DNA of 29,847 nucleotides from an uncultured Planctomycetaceae bacterium (GTDB lineage Bacteria > Planctomycetota > Planctomycetia > Planctomycetales > Planctomycetaceae): the NCBI GenBank assembly GCA_903921605.1, contig CAIXQV010000135.1, forward strand, positions 1-29,847. Reading direction: 5' to 3'. Position 1 is the stretch's first letter. Every line of letters begins with the position of its first letter. The translations under genes were made by a program, and so were the position numbers. The notes beneath the pieces are model-generated. The model was not told the origin of the DNA, searched no databases, and saw nothing but the letters and a program-made list of their open reading frames with translations. Shown here piece by piece: positions 9,195 through 16,558 of the stretch.

Positions 9195-9557
9195 ATGACC
9201 GCAGTAAATCCTCCCGAAGTGTCCGTTATCAAGTCTGTAACAGTGATCTCCCCGGGAGCGGATTTTTCGAATCTGTATGAGAGCCTGATTGACCAACTGG
9301 GTATGTCGCCGCAGTTTCTGGAAGAGCTGAATCCACCGAAGTTGCTCATCGACATGAAGCATGTAAAGTTTGTCGGATCGGCGTTTCTCGGGCGGATGGT
9401 TTTCGTCCACAAGACGCTGTCAGCTCGCGAAGCAGGGCGAGTTGCGATGTGCGGACTGAATTCCTTCTGCCGCGCAGCGTTATCTGTCTCGAGGCTCGAC
9501 ACTGTTCTGGAAGTGTTTCCGACGGTGGAAGATGGCGTCGCTGCGTTTGAAGCGTGA
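9195..9557 (+). CDS. STAS-domain protein (anti-sigma antagonist-like)
   Basis: A 120-residue soluble protein with the STAS fold pattern: SVIKSVTVISP strand, helix, LLIDMKHVKFVGSAFLGRMV (residues 50-69) with Ser62 at the position phosphorylated in anti-sigma factor antagonists, then VAMCGLNSFCRAALSVSRLDTVLEVFPTVEDGVAAF. STAS proteins bind partner kinases or anti-sigma factors, or act as scaffold parts. The residue after Ser62 is Ala rather than the common Ser/Gly. No SpoIIAB-type kinase or SpoIIE-type phosphatase lies nearby, so the partner is unknown. ATG 9195 is preferred over ATG 9111 because the fold begins directly after it; neither has a strong ribosome binding site. Confidence 0.85.
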   Translation: MTAVNPPEVSVIKSVTVISPGADFSNLYESLIDQLGMSPQFLEELNPPKLLIDMKHVKFVGSAFLGRMVFVHKTLSAREAGRVAMCGLNSFCRAALSVSRLDTVLEVFPTVEDGVAAFEA

Positions 9558-9602
9558 AGCCTCACCAGGCTGCAGGTCGCATCAGGCTTCACGCAGCACC
9601 GA

Positions 9603-9607
9603 AGGAG
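9603..9607 (+). promoter_or_regulatory. Shine-Dalgarno deciding the TTG start at 9616
   Basis: AGGAG with 8 nt spacing to the TTG at 9616. There is no comparable site before the upstream in-frame ATG (9532), which would overlap the preceding STAS gene. Confidence 0.7.
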
Positions 9608-9615
9608 TTCTCCGC

Positions 9616-10599
9616 TTGACCTCGACTGCACAATCCTCCGCTGAAAAGTTCTGTCTGGATCTTGCCGACATCCGTCAGGCGGCCGAACGAATTCGCCCCC
9701 ATGTGCTGATGACGCCCGCTATCGATGCGTGGCACTTGCATCAGGAGCTTGGCTGTCGCCTGAATTTGAAGTGTGAAAACCTGCAGTATGGGTTTGCGTT
9801 CAAAGCACGCGGGGCCTGTAACGCTGTCTTTAGCCTGTCTGATGACGATGCGGCAAAGGGTGTTGTCACACATTCATCCGGAAATCACGCCGCAGCACTG
9901 GCGCGAGCGGCAGTCCTGCGAGGGATCAAAGCTCATATTGTGATGCCGCATAACTCCGCCCGGGTTAAGCTGGATGCGGTCAGAAGTCTCGGCGTTGAAC
10001 CGATCCTGTGCGAGCCCGATTCGGCGTCTCGTGAAGCCATTGCGTCTGCGGTTCAACATCAGACCGGGGCGACGATGATTCATCCGTTCAACGACGCCCG
10101 AGTCATCGCGGGGCAGGGCACGGCCGCACTGGAGATCCTGCGTCAGGTTCCTGATGTCGACGCTATTGTCGTGCCTGTTGGCGGTGGAGGACTTCTTGCG
10201 GGAACGCTAATGACCGTCAAGTCGATTCGTCCGGATGTGCGAGTATTCGCCGCAGAACCTGCATGGGCTGACGACGCTTTTCGCAGTCTCAAGGCGGGAA
10301 GTATTCAGCCGGCTTTAAGAACAGACACGATCGCCGATGGTTTAAGAACGCCGCTCGGAACATTGACCTTCCCCATCATTCAACACTTCGTCGACGACGT
10401 TCTGTGTGCGGACGAAGCCACGATCATCCGCGCCACGGCCATGCTGGCGCAACGATGTCGCCTGGTCACAGAACCTTCCGGTGCTGTTCCACTGGCGGCG
10501 ATTCTCCAGCACGGGCACTTGTTTTCGGGAGCGAAGACGGTCGCTCTGATCTCTGGCGGAAATCTTGACGATCTTCGATTGCTGGAAAAGGCAGATTGA
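9616..10599 (+). CDS. PLP-dependent threonine/serine dehydratase-like enzyme
   Basis: Fold-type II PLP enzyme of 327 residues, the size of catabolic threonine dehydratases and serine racemases, with no C-terminal ACT regulatory domain. PLP lysine K63 lies in FAFKARGA; the phosphate/substrate loop is SSGNHA (87-92); the glycine loop is VPVGGGGLLAG; and SGGNLD near the C-terminus binds the pyridine nitrogen. The expected reaction is deamination of Thr or Ser to 2-oxo acid and ammonia, or Ser racemisation. The segment before the lysine is ENLQYGFAFK instead of the family's ENLQxTGSFK, so substrate preference may differ. The start is TTG with AGGAG 8 nt upstream, 58 nt after the STAS gene. Confidence 0.88.
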   Translation: MTSTAQSSAEKFCLDLADIRQAAERIRPHVLMTPAIDAWHLHQELGCRLNLKCENLQYGFAFKARGACNAVFSLSDDDAAKGVVTHSSGNHAAALARAAVLRGIKAHIVMPHNSARVKLDAVRSLGVEPILCEPDSASREAIASAVQHQTGATMIHPFNDARVIAGQGTAALEILRQVPDVDAIVVPVGGGGLLAGTLMTVKSIRPDVRVFAAEPAWADDAFRSLKAGSIQPALRTDTIADGLRTPLGTLTFPIIQHFVDDVLCADEATIIRATAMLAQRCRLVTEPSGAVPLAAILQHGHLFSGAKTVALISGGNLDDLRLLEKAD

Positions 10600-10607
10600 G
10601 CCGCCGT

Positions 10608-10793
10608 TTATTCCCGCGATCGCTCGACAAATCGCGAGTCCCAGCGCGCTGACCCGACTGCCATCTGCCGATGAAGTAACGCGAATTGTTCTTGCTGCGT
10701 TTCTGCAAGCTTGAGGAAATCCGGGACCATTACTCGCAGTAGAGACTTTGCGCGAAGGAAGACGAGGCCGCTCACGGGGTGAGACGAGTCCAT
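10608..10793 (-). CDS. Possible small hypothetical protein (61 aa)
   Basis: An open frame from ATG 10793 to TAA near 10608, opposite to its neighbours. The product is mildly basic with a helical middle (LKLAETQQEQFALLHRQMAV) and SRFVERSRE end. Third-position GC (about 60%) is only slightly above the surroundings and there is no ribosome binding site. It fills a gap that would otherwise be empty, which is the main argument for it. I do not recognise a family. Confidence 0.25.
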   Translation of the reverse strand: MDSSHPVSGLVFLRAKSLLRVMVPDFLKLAETQQEQFALLHRQMAVGSARWDSRFVERSRE

Positions 10794-10885
10794 CGGGACG
10801 CGATGAGCGCACTTGCGTTTTGGGGGCGATCGAGCGAAAGTGCTTGGCGCAACGTTGCTCCACCCGTCTGTCGTCTTGTCGTTTC

Positions 10886-10890
10886 GAGGA
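10886..10890 (+). promoter_or_regulatory. Ribosome binding site of the AbgT gene
   Basis: GAGGA, 5 nt before ATG 10896. It selects this ATG over in-frame starts further upstream, which would add about 39 residues of low-quality sequence. Confidence 0.6.
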
Positions 10891-10895
10891 ATTTT

Positions 10896-12509
10896 ATGAG
10901 TCAGTCGCCGGGAACTCCCAAAGCGAAACGCAGTCCGATTGTGGCTTTTCTGGATTTGATTGAATGGCTGGGCAACAAGCTGCCCGATCCGGCAGTCCTG
11001 TTCGTGGGAGGCATCCTGCTGGTTTGGGTGCTGTCAGCAGTGTGTTCGCCAATGCCGTTTACCGAAACACTGCCAGGACAGAAGGACCCGATCCGCATCG
11101 TCAATCTGCTGACGCTGGAGAAGTTTGCCGACTTTCTTGCGAAGATGACCGAGCACTTTGTCGGCTTTCATCCACTGGGCGTGGTGCTGGTGGCGATGTT
11201 GGGAGTCGGCGTGGCCGAGCATTCCGGGTTTATCAATGCCGTCCTCAAAACAATGTTGACGTTTACACCGAAAGCATTGCTGACCCCGATGGTGATCTTT
11301 GTTGCGATCATCAGTCATACGGCCGCCGATGCTGGATATGTGGTTGTCATTCCGTTGGCCGGTGTGATTTTTTATGCCGTCGGTCGACATCCGTTGGCGG
11401 GAATCGCCGCTGCCTTTGCCGGAGTCAGCGGTGGCTTTAGTGCGAACTTTGTCCCGTCGGGAATTGATCCGCTGTTGGCCGGGCTGACAACTTCGGGAGC
11501 CCGATTGGTCGACGACGCCTACATCGTGAATCCTCTTTGTAATTGGTACTTCACAGCCTGCTCAAGTCTGTTGATCATGATCATTGGCTGGGGCATTACG
11601 GATTATGTTATCGAGCCAAAACTGAAGTCATCGATTGTCGACGGTGACCCGAATGAAATGCCGAAGCTGCCGGAACTTAGTCGCCGCGATCAACTGGGAA
11701 TGGTGCTGGCACTTTTGTCCGTGGTGATCTGCTTCGGACTTTTGACCTGGTGGGCCTTGATGCCCGAGTCTTCACTGCAGGCCAAGCCGCCGGCCGGAGA
11801 AGATTGGGCTCTTTATCAGCGGCTGACCAGTCTCAATAAAGCGGCTCCGGCCCGGCTGATGGGTTCGATCGTGCCGCTGATCTTTATCTTCTTTCTGATT
11901 CCTGGCATCGTGCACGGTTTTGTTTCAGGCACGTTTAAGACTCATCGTGATGCGATCAAAGGGATGAGCAAAGCGATGGAGTCGATGGGCTATTATTTGG
12001 TGCTGGTCTTTTTTGCAGCACTCTTTATCGCGTCGTTTGGTGAGTCCGGCTTTGGAGCGTTGCTGGCGGTAAAGGGAGCCGGCATTTTGAAGAGCATGAA
12101 TGCGTCACCGTCCGTCACGATTGCTGGTGTGATCCTGATTTCAACAACCGTCAACCTGCTGATCGGCTCTGCGTCGGCCAAGTGGGCAATGTTGTCGCCG
12201 ATCTTTGTTCCGATGCTGATGCTTTTAGGAATCTCACCGGAGCTGGCTCAGGCGGCGTATCGCATCGGGGATTCATCCACCAACATTATTACTCCGATGA
12301 TGCCCTATTTTCCTTTGGTCGTCGTGTTCTGTCAGCGGTACGTCAAGAATACGGGCATCGGTACTGTCACCTCATTGATGCTGCCATACTCCCTGAGCTT
12401 TCTGGTGCTCTGGACGGCCTTTCTGTTTCTTTACTGGTCGATCGGAATTCCGCTCGGTATCCAGGGACATTACGAGTACGTTGTTCCAGCACCGGCCGGG
12501 GCGATGTGA
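10896..12509 (+). CDS. AbgT-family transporter
   Basis: A 537-residue inner-membrane protein with 10 or more hydrophobic segments, fitting the AbgT family (p-aminobenzoyl-glutamate uptake in E. coli; antimetabolite efflux in other members). Family-typical conserved parts are FLDLIEWLGNKLPDPAVLF at the N-terminus, the re-entrant region HTAADAGYVVVIPLAGVIF with GGFSANFVPSGIDPLLAGLT, and the C-terminal SASAKWAMLSPIFVPMLM plus RIGDSSTNIITPMMPYFPLV, which are the second hairpin/substrate region. The abgAB hydrolase genes are not nearby, so the substrate is not supported by context. Start ATG 10896 has GAGGA at 5 nt. A branched hairpin follows the gene (12591-12630). Confidence 0.94.
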   Translation: MSQSPGTPKAKRSPIVAFLDLIEWLGNKLPDPAVLFVGGILLVWVLSAVCSPMPFTETLPGQKDPIRIVNLLTLEKFADFLAKMTEHFVGFHPLGVVLVAMLGVGVAEHSGFINAVLKTMLTFTPKALLTPMVIFVAIISHTAADAGYVVVIPLAGVIFYAVGRHPLAGIAAAFAGVSGGFSANFVPSGIDPLLAGLTTSGARLVDDAYIVNPLCNWYFTACSSLLIMIIGWGITDYVIEPKLKSSIVDGDPNEMPKLPELSRRDQLGMVLALLSVVICFGLLTWWALMPESSLQAKPPAGEDWALYQRLTSLNKAAPARLMGSIVPLIFIFFLIPGIVHGFVSGTFKTHRDAIKGMSKAMESMGYYLVLVFFAALFIASFGESGFGALLAVKGAGILKSMNASPSVTIAGVILISTTVNLLIGSASAKWAMLSPIFVPMLMLLGISPELAQAAYRIGDSSTNIITPMMPYFPLVVVFCQRYVKNTGIGTVTSLMLPYSLSFLVLWTAFLFLYWSIGIPLGIQGHYEYVVPAPAGAM

Positions 12510-12590
12510 TGGTCGGGGCGTGTTCGGGCATCCTGGAATTGCTGCCGAAGGGACGTGTTGTGCTTGAGTGTTCCGGGACAATTGACTGAA

Positions 12591-12630
12591 ATGCCCGCTG
12601 GATGCATCTGTGAGAATGCTCACGGGGCAT
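12591..12630 (+). terminator. Candidate two-step hairpin after AbgT gene
   Basis: Outer arms ATGCCC (12591-12596) and GGGCAT (12625-12630), with an inner hairpin GTGAG-AATG-CTCAC (12610-12623). It lies 80-120 nt after the AbgT stop and before the FHA-kinase gene. There is no T-run afterwards, so its role in termination is uncertain. Confidence 0.35.
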
Positions 12631-12691
12631 CTCCTGCCTTAGAATAAGCCCGCCTGAATCAGTTCTCCCACGAACTTCACTGAGTCAATTC

Positions 12692-14404
12692 GTGTTTCGA
12701 GCCACACTTCTCGTGATCAACGGAGCCAATCGCGGCAGCCGGTACGAAATTTCGTCCGCGCTGGATGTCGTGATCGGGCGGAGTGTCGGCTGCAATCTGC
12801 GACTGGATGACAGCGAAGTTTCGCGGCATCATGCCAGAATCACTCACAACGGCACTGATTTTGTGCTGAATGATCTCAAGAGTGCCAATGGCACGAAGGT
12901 GAACGGGCAACCAGTTGCCGAACGAGTTCTGGCAAACGGCGACAGTCTGCAGTTCGGTTCCAGCGTGATCGCGTTTCAGCTTGCGGAGAGTCATCATCCG
13001 CCGGTTATATCTGCTAATCAGATTCGATTTATTGAAGATGGTCGGCCGCTTGATTCATCCGTGTTTGCGCAGACTGTCGGAGTCAACGGTGTTGACGCGA
13101 TGCCACTCCAGGGGGCTCCCAAGACAGGCCTGGAATTGCTTTACCATGTAGCGGAAGAGCTGGTAACTCCGGTGCATTCGCTGGAAGAACTGCTTCAGCG
13201 GATTCTGGACCTGACCATGAACGCGGTCAACGCGGATCGAGGTTGTGTCCTGCTGAAAGATCCAGTCGGTGTTGATTTGACCGCGATTGCATTCTCGCGC
13301 GGCAAGAGTCCCACCTCGGATGCTCAGCAAATGCCGGTTTCACGTTCCATCACGGATTACGTGCTGCACCATGGAACGGCCGTCAGGACTTCTGATGCCA
13401 GTTTGGACAATCGATTCCAGACGGGGCAGAGCATTGTGACGGCAGGTATTCGCGAAGCCATTTGCGCGCCGATGCGAGGTCGTTCGGATCTGCTGGGAGT
13501 TTTCTATCTTGATACAACAACGCCTTATGATCAGGCCATGTCGACCGGCGTACCGATGCGACTTAATGATGAGCATTTGCGGACCGTGATCACGGTGGCT
13601 CGACAGGCCGCATTGGCTCTGGAATCGCGACAGTTTCAGGATGCGATGTTGAAGGCCGAGCGCTTTGCCGCAATGGGCCAGACGATTACGGTGCTCAGCC
13701 ACCACATCAAGAATATTCTGCAGGGAGTTCGTGGCGGAAGTTATCTGATTCGCATGGGGCTGGATAAGGAGCAGACAGATCTGATTCGCCAGGGTTCGGA
13801 CATTGTTGAACGTAACCAGACGCGAATTTACGATCTGGTGATGGATATGCTGAGCTTCAGTAAGGATCGAGTACCGTCGTTGCAGCTGGCCGACCTGAAT
13901 AAAGTGATCGGCGAAGTTTCCCAGCTTGCGGCCGCTCGTGCCGCCGAGTGCGGTGTTGCAATTGAGTTTCGCAAGGGCGACGATATTCCAACCTCGTTAT
14001 TCGACGCGGAAGGAATTCATCGAGCGGTACTCAACATCGTCTCGAACGCCATTGATGCGGTTGATGGGACCGAAAACGGGGCCGTTGTCCTGCAAACTGG
14101 TTACGACAAATCGGCTGACATGCTTTTAGTCGCCGTGAGTGACAATGGACCGGGGATCCCCGAAGACCAGCGAAACGCGATTTTCAACGTCTTTGAGTCT
14201 TCGAAAGGGGCTCGCGGCACGGGCATCGGTCTGCCGGTCAGTCGAAAAATTCTGCGCGAGCATGGCGGGCGAGTTCGCGTCGAAGGTGGACCGGGGCAGG
14301 GAACTCGTTTCGTGCTGAGCTGGCCGCGAGGGAACGTGACGTTGCAGGACATTAGTGATCTGATTCCCCAGGAGGATGCTATTTCGCGTCCGACATCGAC
14401 TTAA
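12692..14404 (+). CDS. FHA-GAF histidine kinase
   Basis: A 570-residue soluble sensor kinase. The FHA domain (1-98) has R30, SRHH (44-47) and the N66-G67 pair, so it should bind phosphothreonine peptides. The GAF domain spans about 145-312 (from LLYHVAEELV to ARQAALALE). The dimerisation/phospho-acceptor helix AAMGQTITVLSHHIKNILQG (327-345) has His337 as likely phospho-site. The ATPase domain has the N box NIVSNAIDAVD (448-458), G1 DNGPGIP (484-490) and G2 GTGIGLP (509-515). No transmembrane segment and no receiver domain are present. The start is GTG, taken because the FHA strand begins immediately. It is convergent with the chemotaxis cluster. The partner regulator is unknown; the closest degenerate regulator is about 8.5 kb away. 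Confidence 0.94.
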   Translation: MFRATLLVINGANRGSRYEISSALDVVIGRSVGCNLRLDDSEVSRHHARITHNGTDFVLNDLKSANGTKVNGQPVAERVLANGDSLQFGSSVIAFQLAESHHPPVISANQIRFIEDGRPLDSSVFAQTVGVNGVDAMPLQGAPKTGLELLYHVAEELVTPVHSLEELLQRILDLTMNAVNADRGCVLLKDPVGVDLTAIAFSRGKSPTSDAQQMPVSRSITDYVLHHGTAVRTSDASLDNRFQTGQSIVTAGIREAICAPMRGRSDLLGVFYLDTTTPYDQAMSTGVPMRLNDEHLRTVITVARQAALALESRQFQDAMLKAERFAAMGQTITVLSHHIKNILQGVRGGSYLIRMGLDKEQTDLIRQGSDIVERNQTRIYDLVMDMLSFSKDRVPSLQLADLNKVIGEVSQLAAARAAECGVAIEFRKGDDIPTSLFDAEGIHRAVLNIVSNAIDAVDGTENGAVVLQTGYDKSADMLLVAVSDNGPGIPEDQRNAIFNVFESSKGARGTGIGLPVSRKILREHGGRVRVEGGPGQGTRFVLSWPRGNVTLQDISDLIPQEDAISRPTST

Positions 14405-14456
14405 CGAGATCGACTGGCCCAGCAGTTCCACGCCTCGTGTTGCAGACTGCTGATAG

Positions 14457-14484
14457 GCCACATTTCATCAAGCCGAAATGTGGC
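14457..14484. terminator. Hairpin between convergent kinase and chemotaxis cluster
   Basis: A perfect 10-bp stem (GCCACATTTC / GAAATGTGGC) with loop ATCAAGCC. It is placed 17 nt after the stop of the last chemotaxis gene on the minus strand and about 52 nt after the kinase stop on the plus strand. No T-tract follows on either strand. It could end or protect both transcripts. Confidence 0.5.
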
Positions 14485-14507
14485 GATCAAAAACGTGGCG
14501 ATCAAAA
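14480..14507. repeat. Tandem direct repeat of GTGGCGATCAAAA
   Basis: Two exact 13-bp copies at 14480-14492 and 14495-14507, separated by 2 bp. The first copy overlaps the right arm of the hairpin and the second overlaps the stop codon of the soluble MCP-like gene. It probably arose by a small local duplication. Confidence 0.6.
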
Positions 14508-15377
14508 TAACTCAACGGATCCAAATCCGTCTGCCGAGGTTGATGACGCCCCTGAGCAGCTGCCGGGGACCGTTCTTTCCGATTCCATCGTAGAACGAGA
14601 TCGCATCCACGTCCGCCAGTCTTCCAGTCGAGCGTCCACGTCACGCGATGGGACTTGTTCGGTGATCGGGACGGCTCGGTCGTAAATCGCATTCAGAGTT
14701 TCGGCGATATGCTCGATCTGCTGATTGACTCGATCCTGAAACTGCAACCCCATGACGGCTTTGGAGATTTCTCGGGAAAGGCTTTCGCTGGTCGATTCTG
14801 AAGACTGCAAGGCCTGCACCAACTGCTCATGAAATGCCGCGAGTTCGTTGAGCATTTTCTTCAACAGTTCGCTGGTTGTTGCGGCATGCAGGGCAAGCGA
14901 TTTTGTTTCGTTGGCAACGACGGAAAACGCGATTCCCTGCTCTCCAGCACGAGCCGCTTCAATCTGACCATTGAGCCCGACCATGCGGGCTTCCCTCGCG
15001 ATCGTGTCGACCTGGGTCAGAGTCTGTCGAGCAGCCTCCAGGACTTTATTCATGCCCTCCTGGCTTTGAACTCGACATTGAGACAGCTGCACAGAGCTGG
15101 CAGCTTGTCGGGCCATTCCCGCGAAACCCGTGCTGACACCCAGCACCGAATTCTGAATGTCGGTGGCCATTTGCTGCAACTGTCCGGAGAGAATCTGAAG
15201 GACCTGCACGCCGGCAGCCAGCTCCACATCGCCGGGAATGGAGGCATCGAACTCCGGTCCCTGCAACGCTTTCTCCACGTGAGATTCCAGGCTATGCCCC
15301 GGAACAGACCCGGTATAAGAAAGGCGATTGGCCAGTCGGTGAAGAAAAACGGCCATTATTCGACGAACTTGAATCAT
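14502..15377 (-). CDS. Soluble MCP-like protein with CheZ-like motif, copy 1
   Basis: A 291-residue cytoplasmic protein with no transmembrane, HAMP or sensor domain. Residues about 60-235 are long helices. The middle resembles the MCP signalling hairpin but is altered: [20 protein letters not shown] (129-148) corresponds to the MCP tip [18 protein letters not shown], followed by FSVVANETKSLALHA. Further on, VMGLQFQDRVNQQIEHI (208-224) resembles the CheZ helix that carries the catalytic Asp and Gln (E. coli MMAQDFQDLTGQVIKRM); here they would be D215 and Q219. The tail has DWRTWMRSRSTMESER and ends FGSVELF, shared with the paralogue at 25045-26175. It is the last gene of the chemotaxis cluster, 42 nt after cheB. 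It might be an adaptor, a receptor-like scaffold or a CheY phosphatase; the last is my hypothesis. Confidence 0.9.
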   Translation of the reverse strand: MIQVRRIMAVFLHRLANRLSYTGSVPGHSLESHVEKALQGPEFDASIPGDVELAAGVQVLQILSGQLQQMATDIQNSVLGVSTGFAGMARQAASSVQLSQCRVQSQEGMNKVLEAARQTLTQVDTIAREARMVGLNGQIEAARAGEQGIAFSVVANETKSLALHAATTSELLKKMLNELAAFHEQLVQALQSSESTSESLSREISKAVMGLQFQDRVNQQIEHIAETLNAIYDRAVPITEQVPSRDVDARLEDWRTWMRSRSTMESERTVPGSCSGASSTSADGFGSVELF

Positions 15378-15419
15378 TTTTTTACTGTTCAGTAGAGTGT
15401 TAACTGTACCGTTCGATGA

Positions 15420-16532
15420 TCAATTTGACGCTCCACTGGCGACCAGCGAAGACTGAAGTTGAGCATTCTTGGCCTGACCGGCTTTCAATAATTCGCCGGC
15501 GATTCGATCCAGTGGAAGCACCGCGGCTGCAGCGTTCATGGTGATGGCTTCTTTGGGCATTCCAAAGACAACACAAGTGGCCTCATTTTGAGCAATGGTG
15601 TAGGCCCCGGAATTTCGCATCGCAAGAAGTCCTTCCGCGCCGTCGCGTCCCATTCCGGTCAGGATTGCACCGACCCCGTTGGTCCCGAGGTATTTGGCAC
15701 AGGACCGAAACAGAACGTCGACCGATGGCCGGAAGCCCGAGACCTTTTCACCCTCGACGATTCTGACCGAGTAGATGGCTCCGCTGCGCAAGACTTCCAG
15801 ATGGCGATCCCCCTGTGCAATCAAAGCGTGGCCAGGCAGAATTCGATCGCCGTCTTCTGCTTCTTTAACGCGAATTCGGCAACTGCGATCCAGTCTTTCT
15901 GCATAGGATTTTGTGTAACCCGGAGGCATATGGATCACGGCGACCACACCGGGAGCGTCCGGCGGAAGCTTCGTCAGAATATCCGACAACGCTTCTGTTC
16001 CGCCGGTCGATGTGCCGATCGCCAGAACCTTATGAGTACTTGTGATCAATGCGTCAGACGCCAATGGCGCTTTGGCGACAGGGACCTGGCTGTTTGCAGA
16101 TGCCGGGCGATGACGCACTCGAGCCGTTGCAGCCCCTCGGACTTTGCGAGTGAGTTCATCACGGAGTTCCAGCATGCTGTTCGCGACGTCGAGTTTTGGC
16201 TTGGTCACGAAATCGAACGCTCCGATTTCCAGAGCTCGAAATGTCGTTTCGCATCCTCGTTCCGTCAGTGATGAAACCATCACGACAGGCATCGGGCGGC
16301 TGGCCATCAGTTTCTCAAGAAACGTGAGTCCGTCCATTCGCGGCATTTCGACGTCCAGAGTCAGTACGTCCGGATTCAGCTTCATGATTTTGTCGCGTGC
16401 GACGTACGGATCAGCCGCCGTACCAACGACATCGATCGCCGGGTCAGACGACAGAATTTCTGTCAGCAGCTGACGCATGAGTGCTGAATCATCAATAATC
16501 AGGACTTTTGTTTTTTCCACGGGATCCCTCAT
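15420..16532 (-). CDS. cheB: Chemotaxis methylesterase/deamidase CheB
   Basis: A 370-residue response regulator that removes methyl groups from receptors. Receiver (about 8-125): acidic pair D14-D15, phospho-acceptor D60 ([12 protein letters not shown]) and switch lysine (FVTKP). The linker (about 130-165) is basic and Ala/Pro-rich. The methylesterase domain has the catalytic triad Ser175 (IGTSTGG), His201 (IHMPPGYT) and Asp297 ([11 protein letters not shown]), all intact. The start ATG 16532 lies 26 nt after the cheR-cheD stop, indicating one transcript. Together with CheR and CheD it forms the adaptation branch of the pathway. Confidence 0.97.
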   Translation of the reverse strand: MRDPVEKTKVLIIDDSALMRQLLTEILSSDPAIDVVGTAADPYVARDKIMKLNPDVLTLDVEMPRMDGLTFLEKLMASRPMPVVMVSSLTERGCETTFRALEIGAFDFVTKPKLDVANSMLELRDELTRKVRGAATARVRHRPASANSQVPVAKAPLASDALITSTHKVLAIGTSTGGTEALSDILTKLPPDAPGVVAVIHMPPGYTKSYAERLDRSCRIRVKEAEDGDRILPGHALIAQGDRHLEVLRSGAIYSVRIVEGEKVSGFRPSVDVLFRSCAKYLGTNGVGAILTGMGRDGAEGLLAMRNSGAYTIAQNEATCVVFGMPKEAITMNAAAAVLPLDRIAGELLKAGQAKNAQLQSSLVASGASN

Positions 16533-16558
16533 GGCGTGAATTAATTTGCATCAATCAT

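Larger units (their letters stand above)
10600..10895. other. 296-bp region between dehydratase and AbgT genes
   Basis: Apart from the doubtful minus-strand small frame at 10608-10793 and the ribosome binding site of the next gene, nothing recognisable is seen. No hairpin followed by a T-run was found. Confidence 0.4.

Noticed and set aside
6123..10599. A hidden rtcA/rtcB near the RtcR gene
   Set aside because: All frames around the gene were compared with RtcA/RtcB motifs as far as I recall them; no match was found.
12182..12589. Plus-strand frame of 135 residues across the end of the AbgT gene
   Set aside because: Most of it is an alternate-frame shadow of the AbgT coding sequence; the part after the AbgT stop is short and carries no motif.
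14502..15377. Reading the FGSVELF/FGSIELF ends as CheR-docking pentapeptides
   Set aside because: They lack an aromatic residue at the fourth position from the end, so they do not fit x-aromatic-x-x-aromatic; only the membrane MCP tail GYVEF does.
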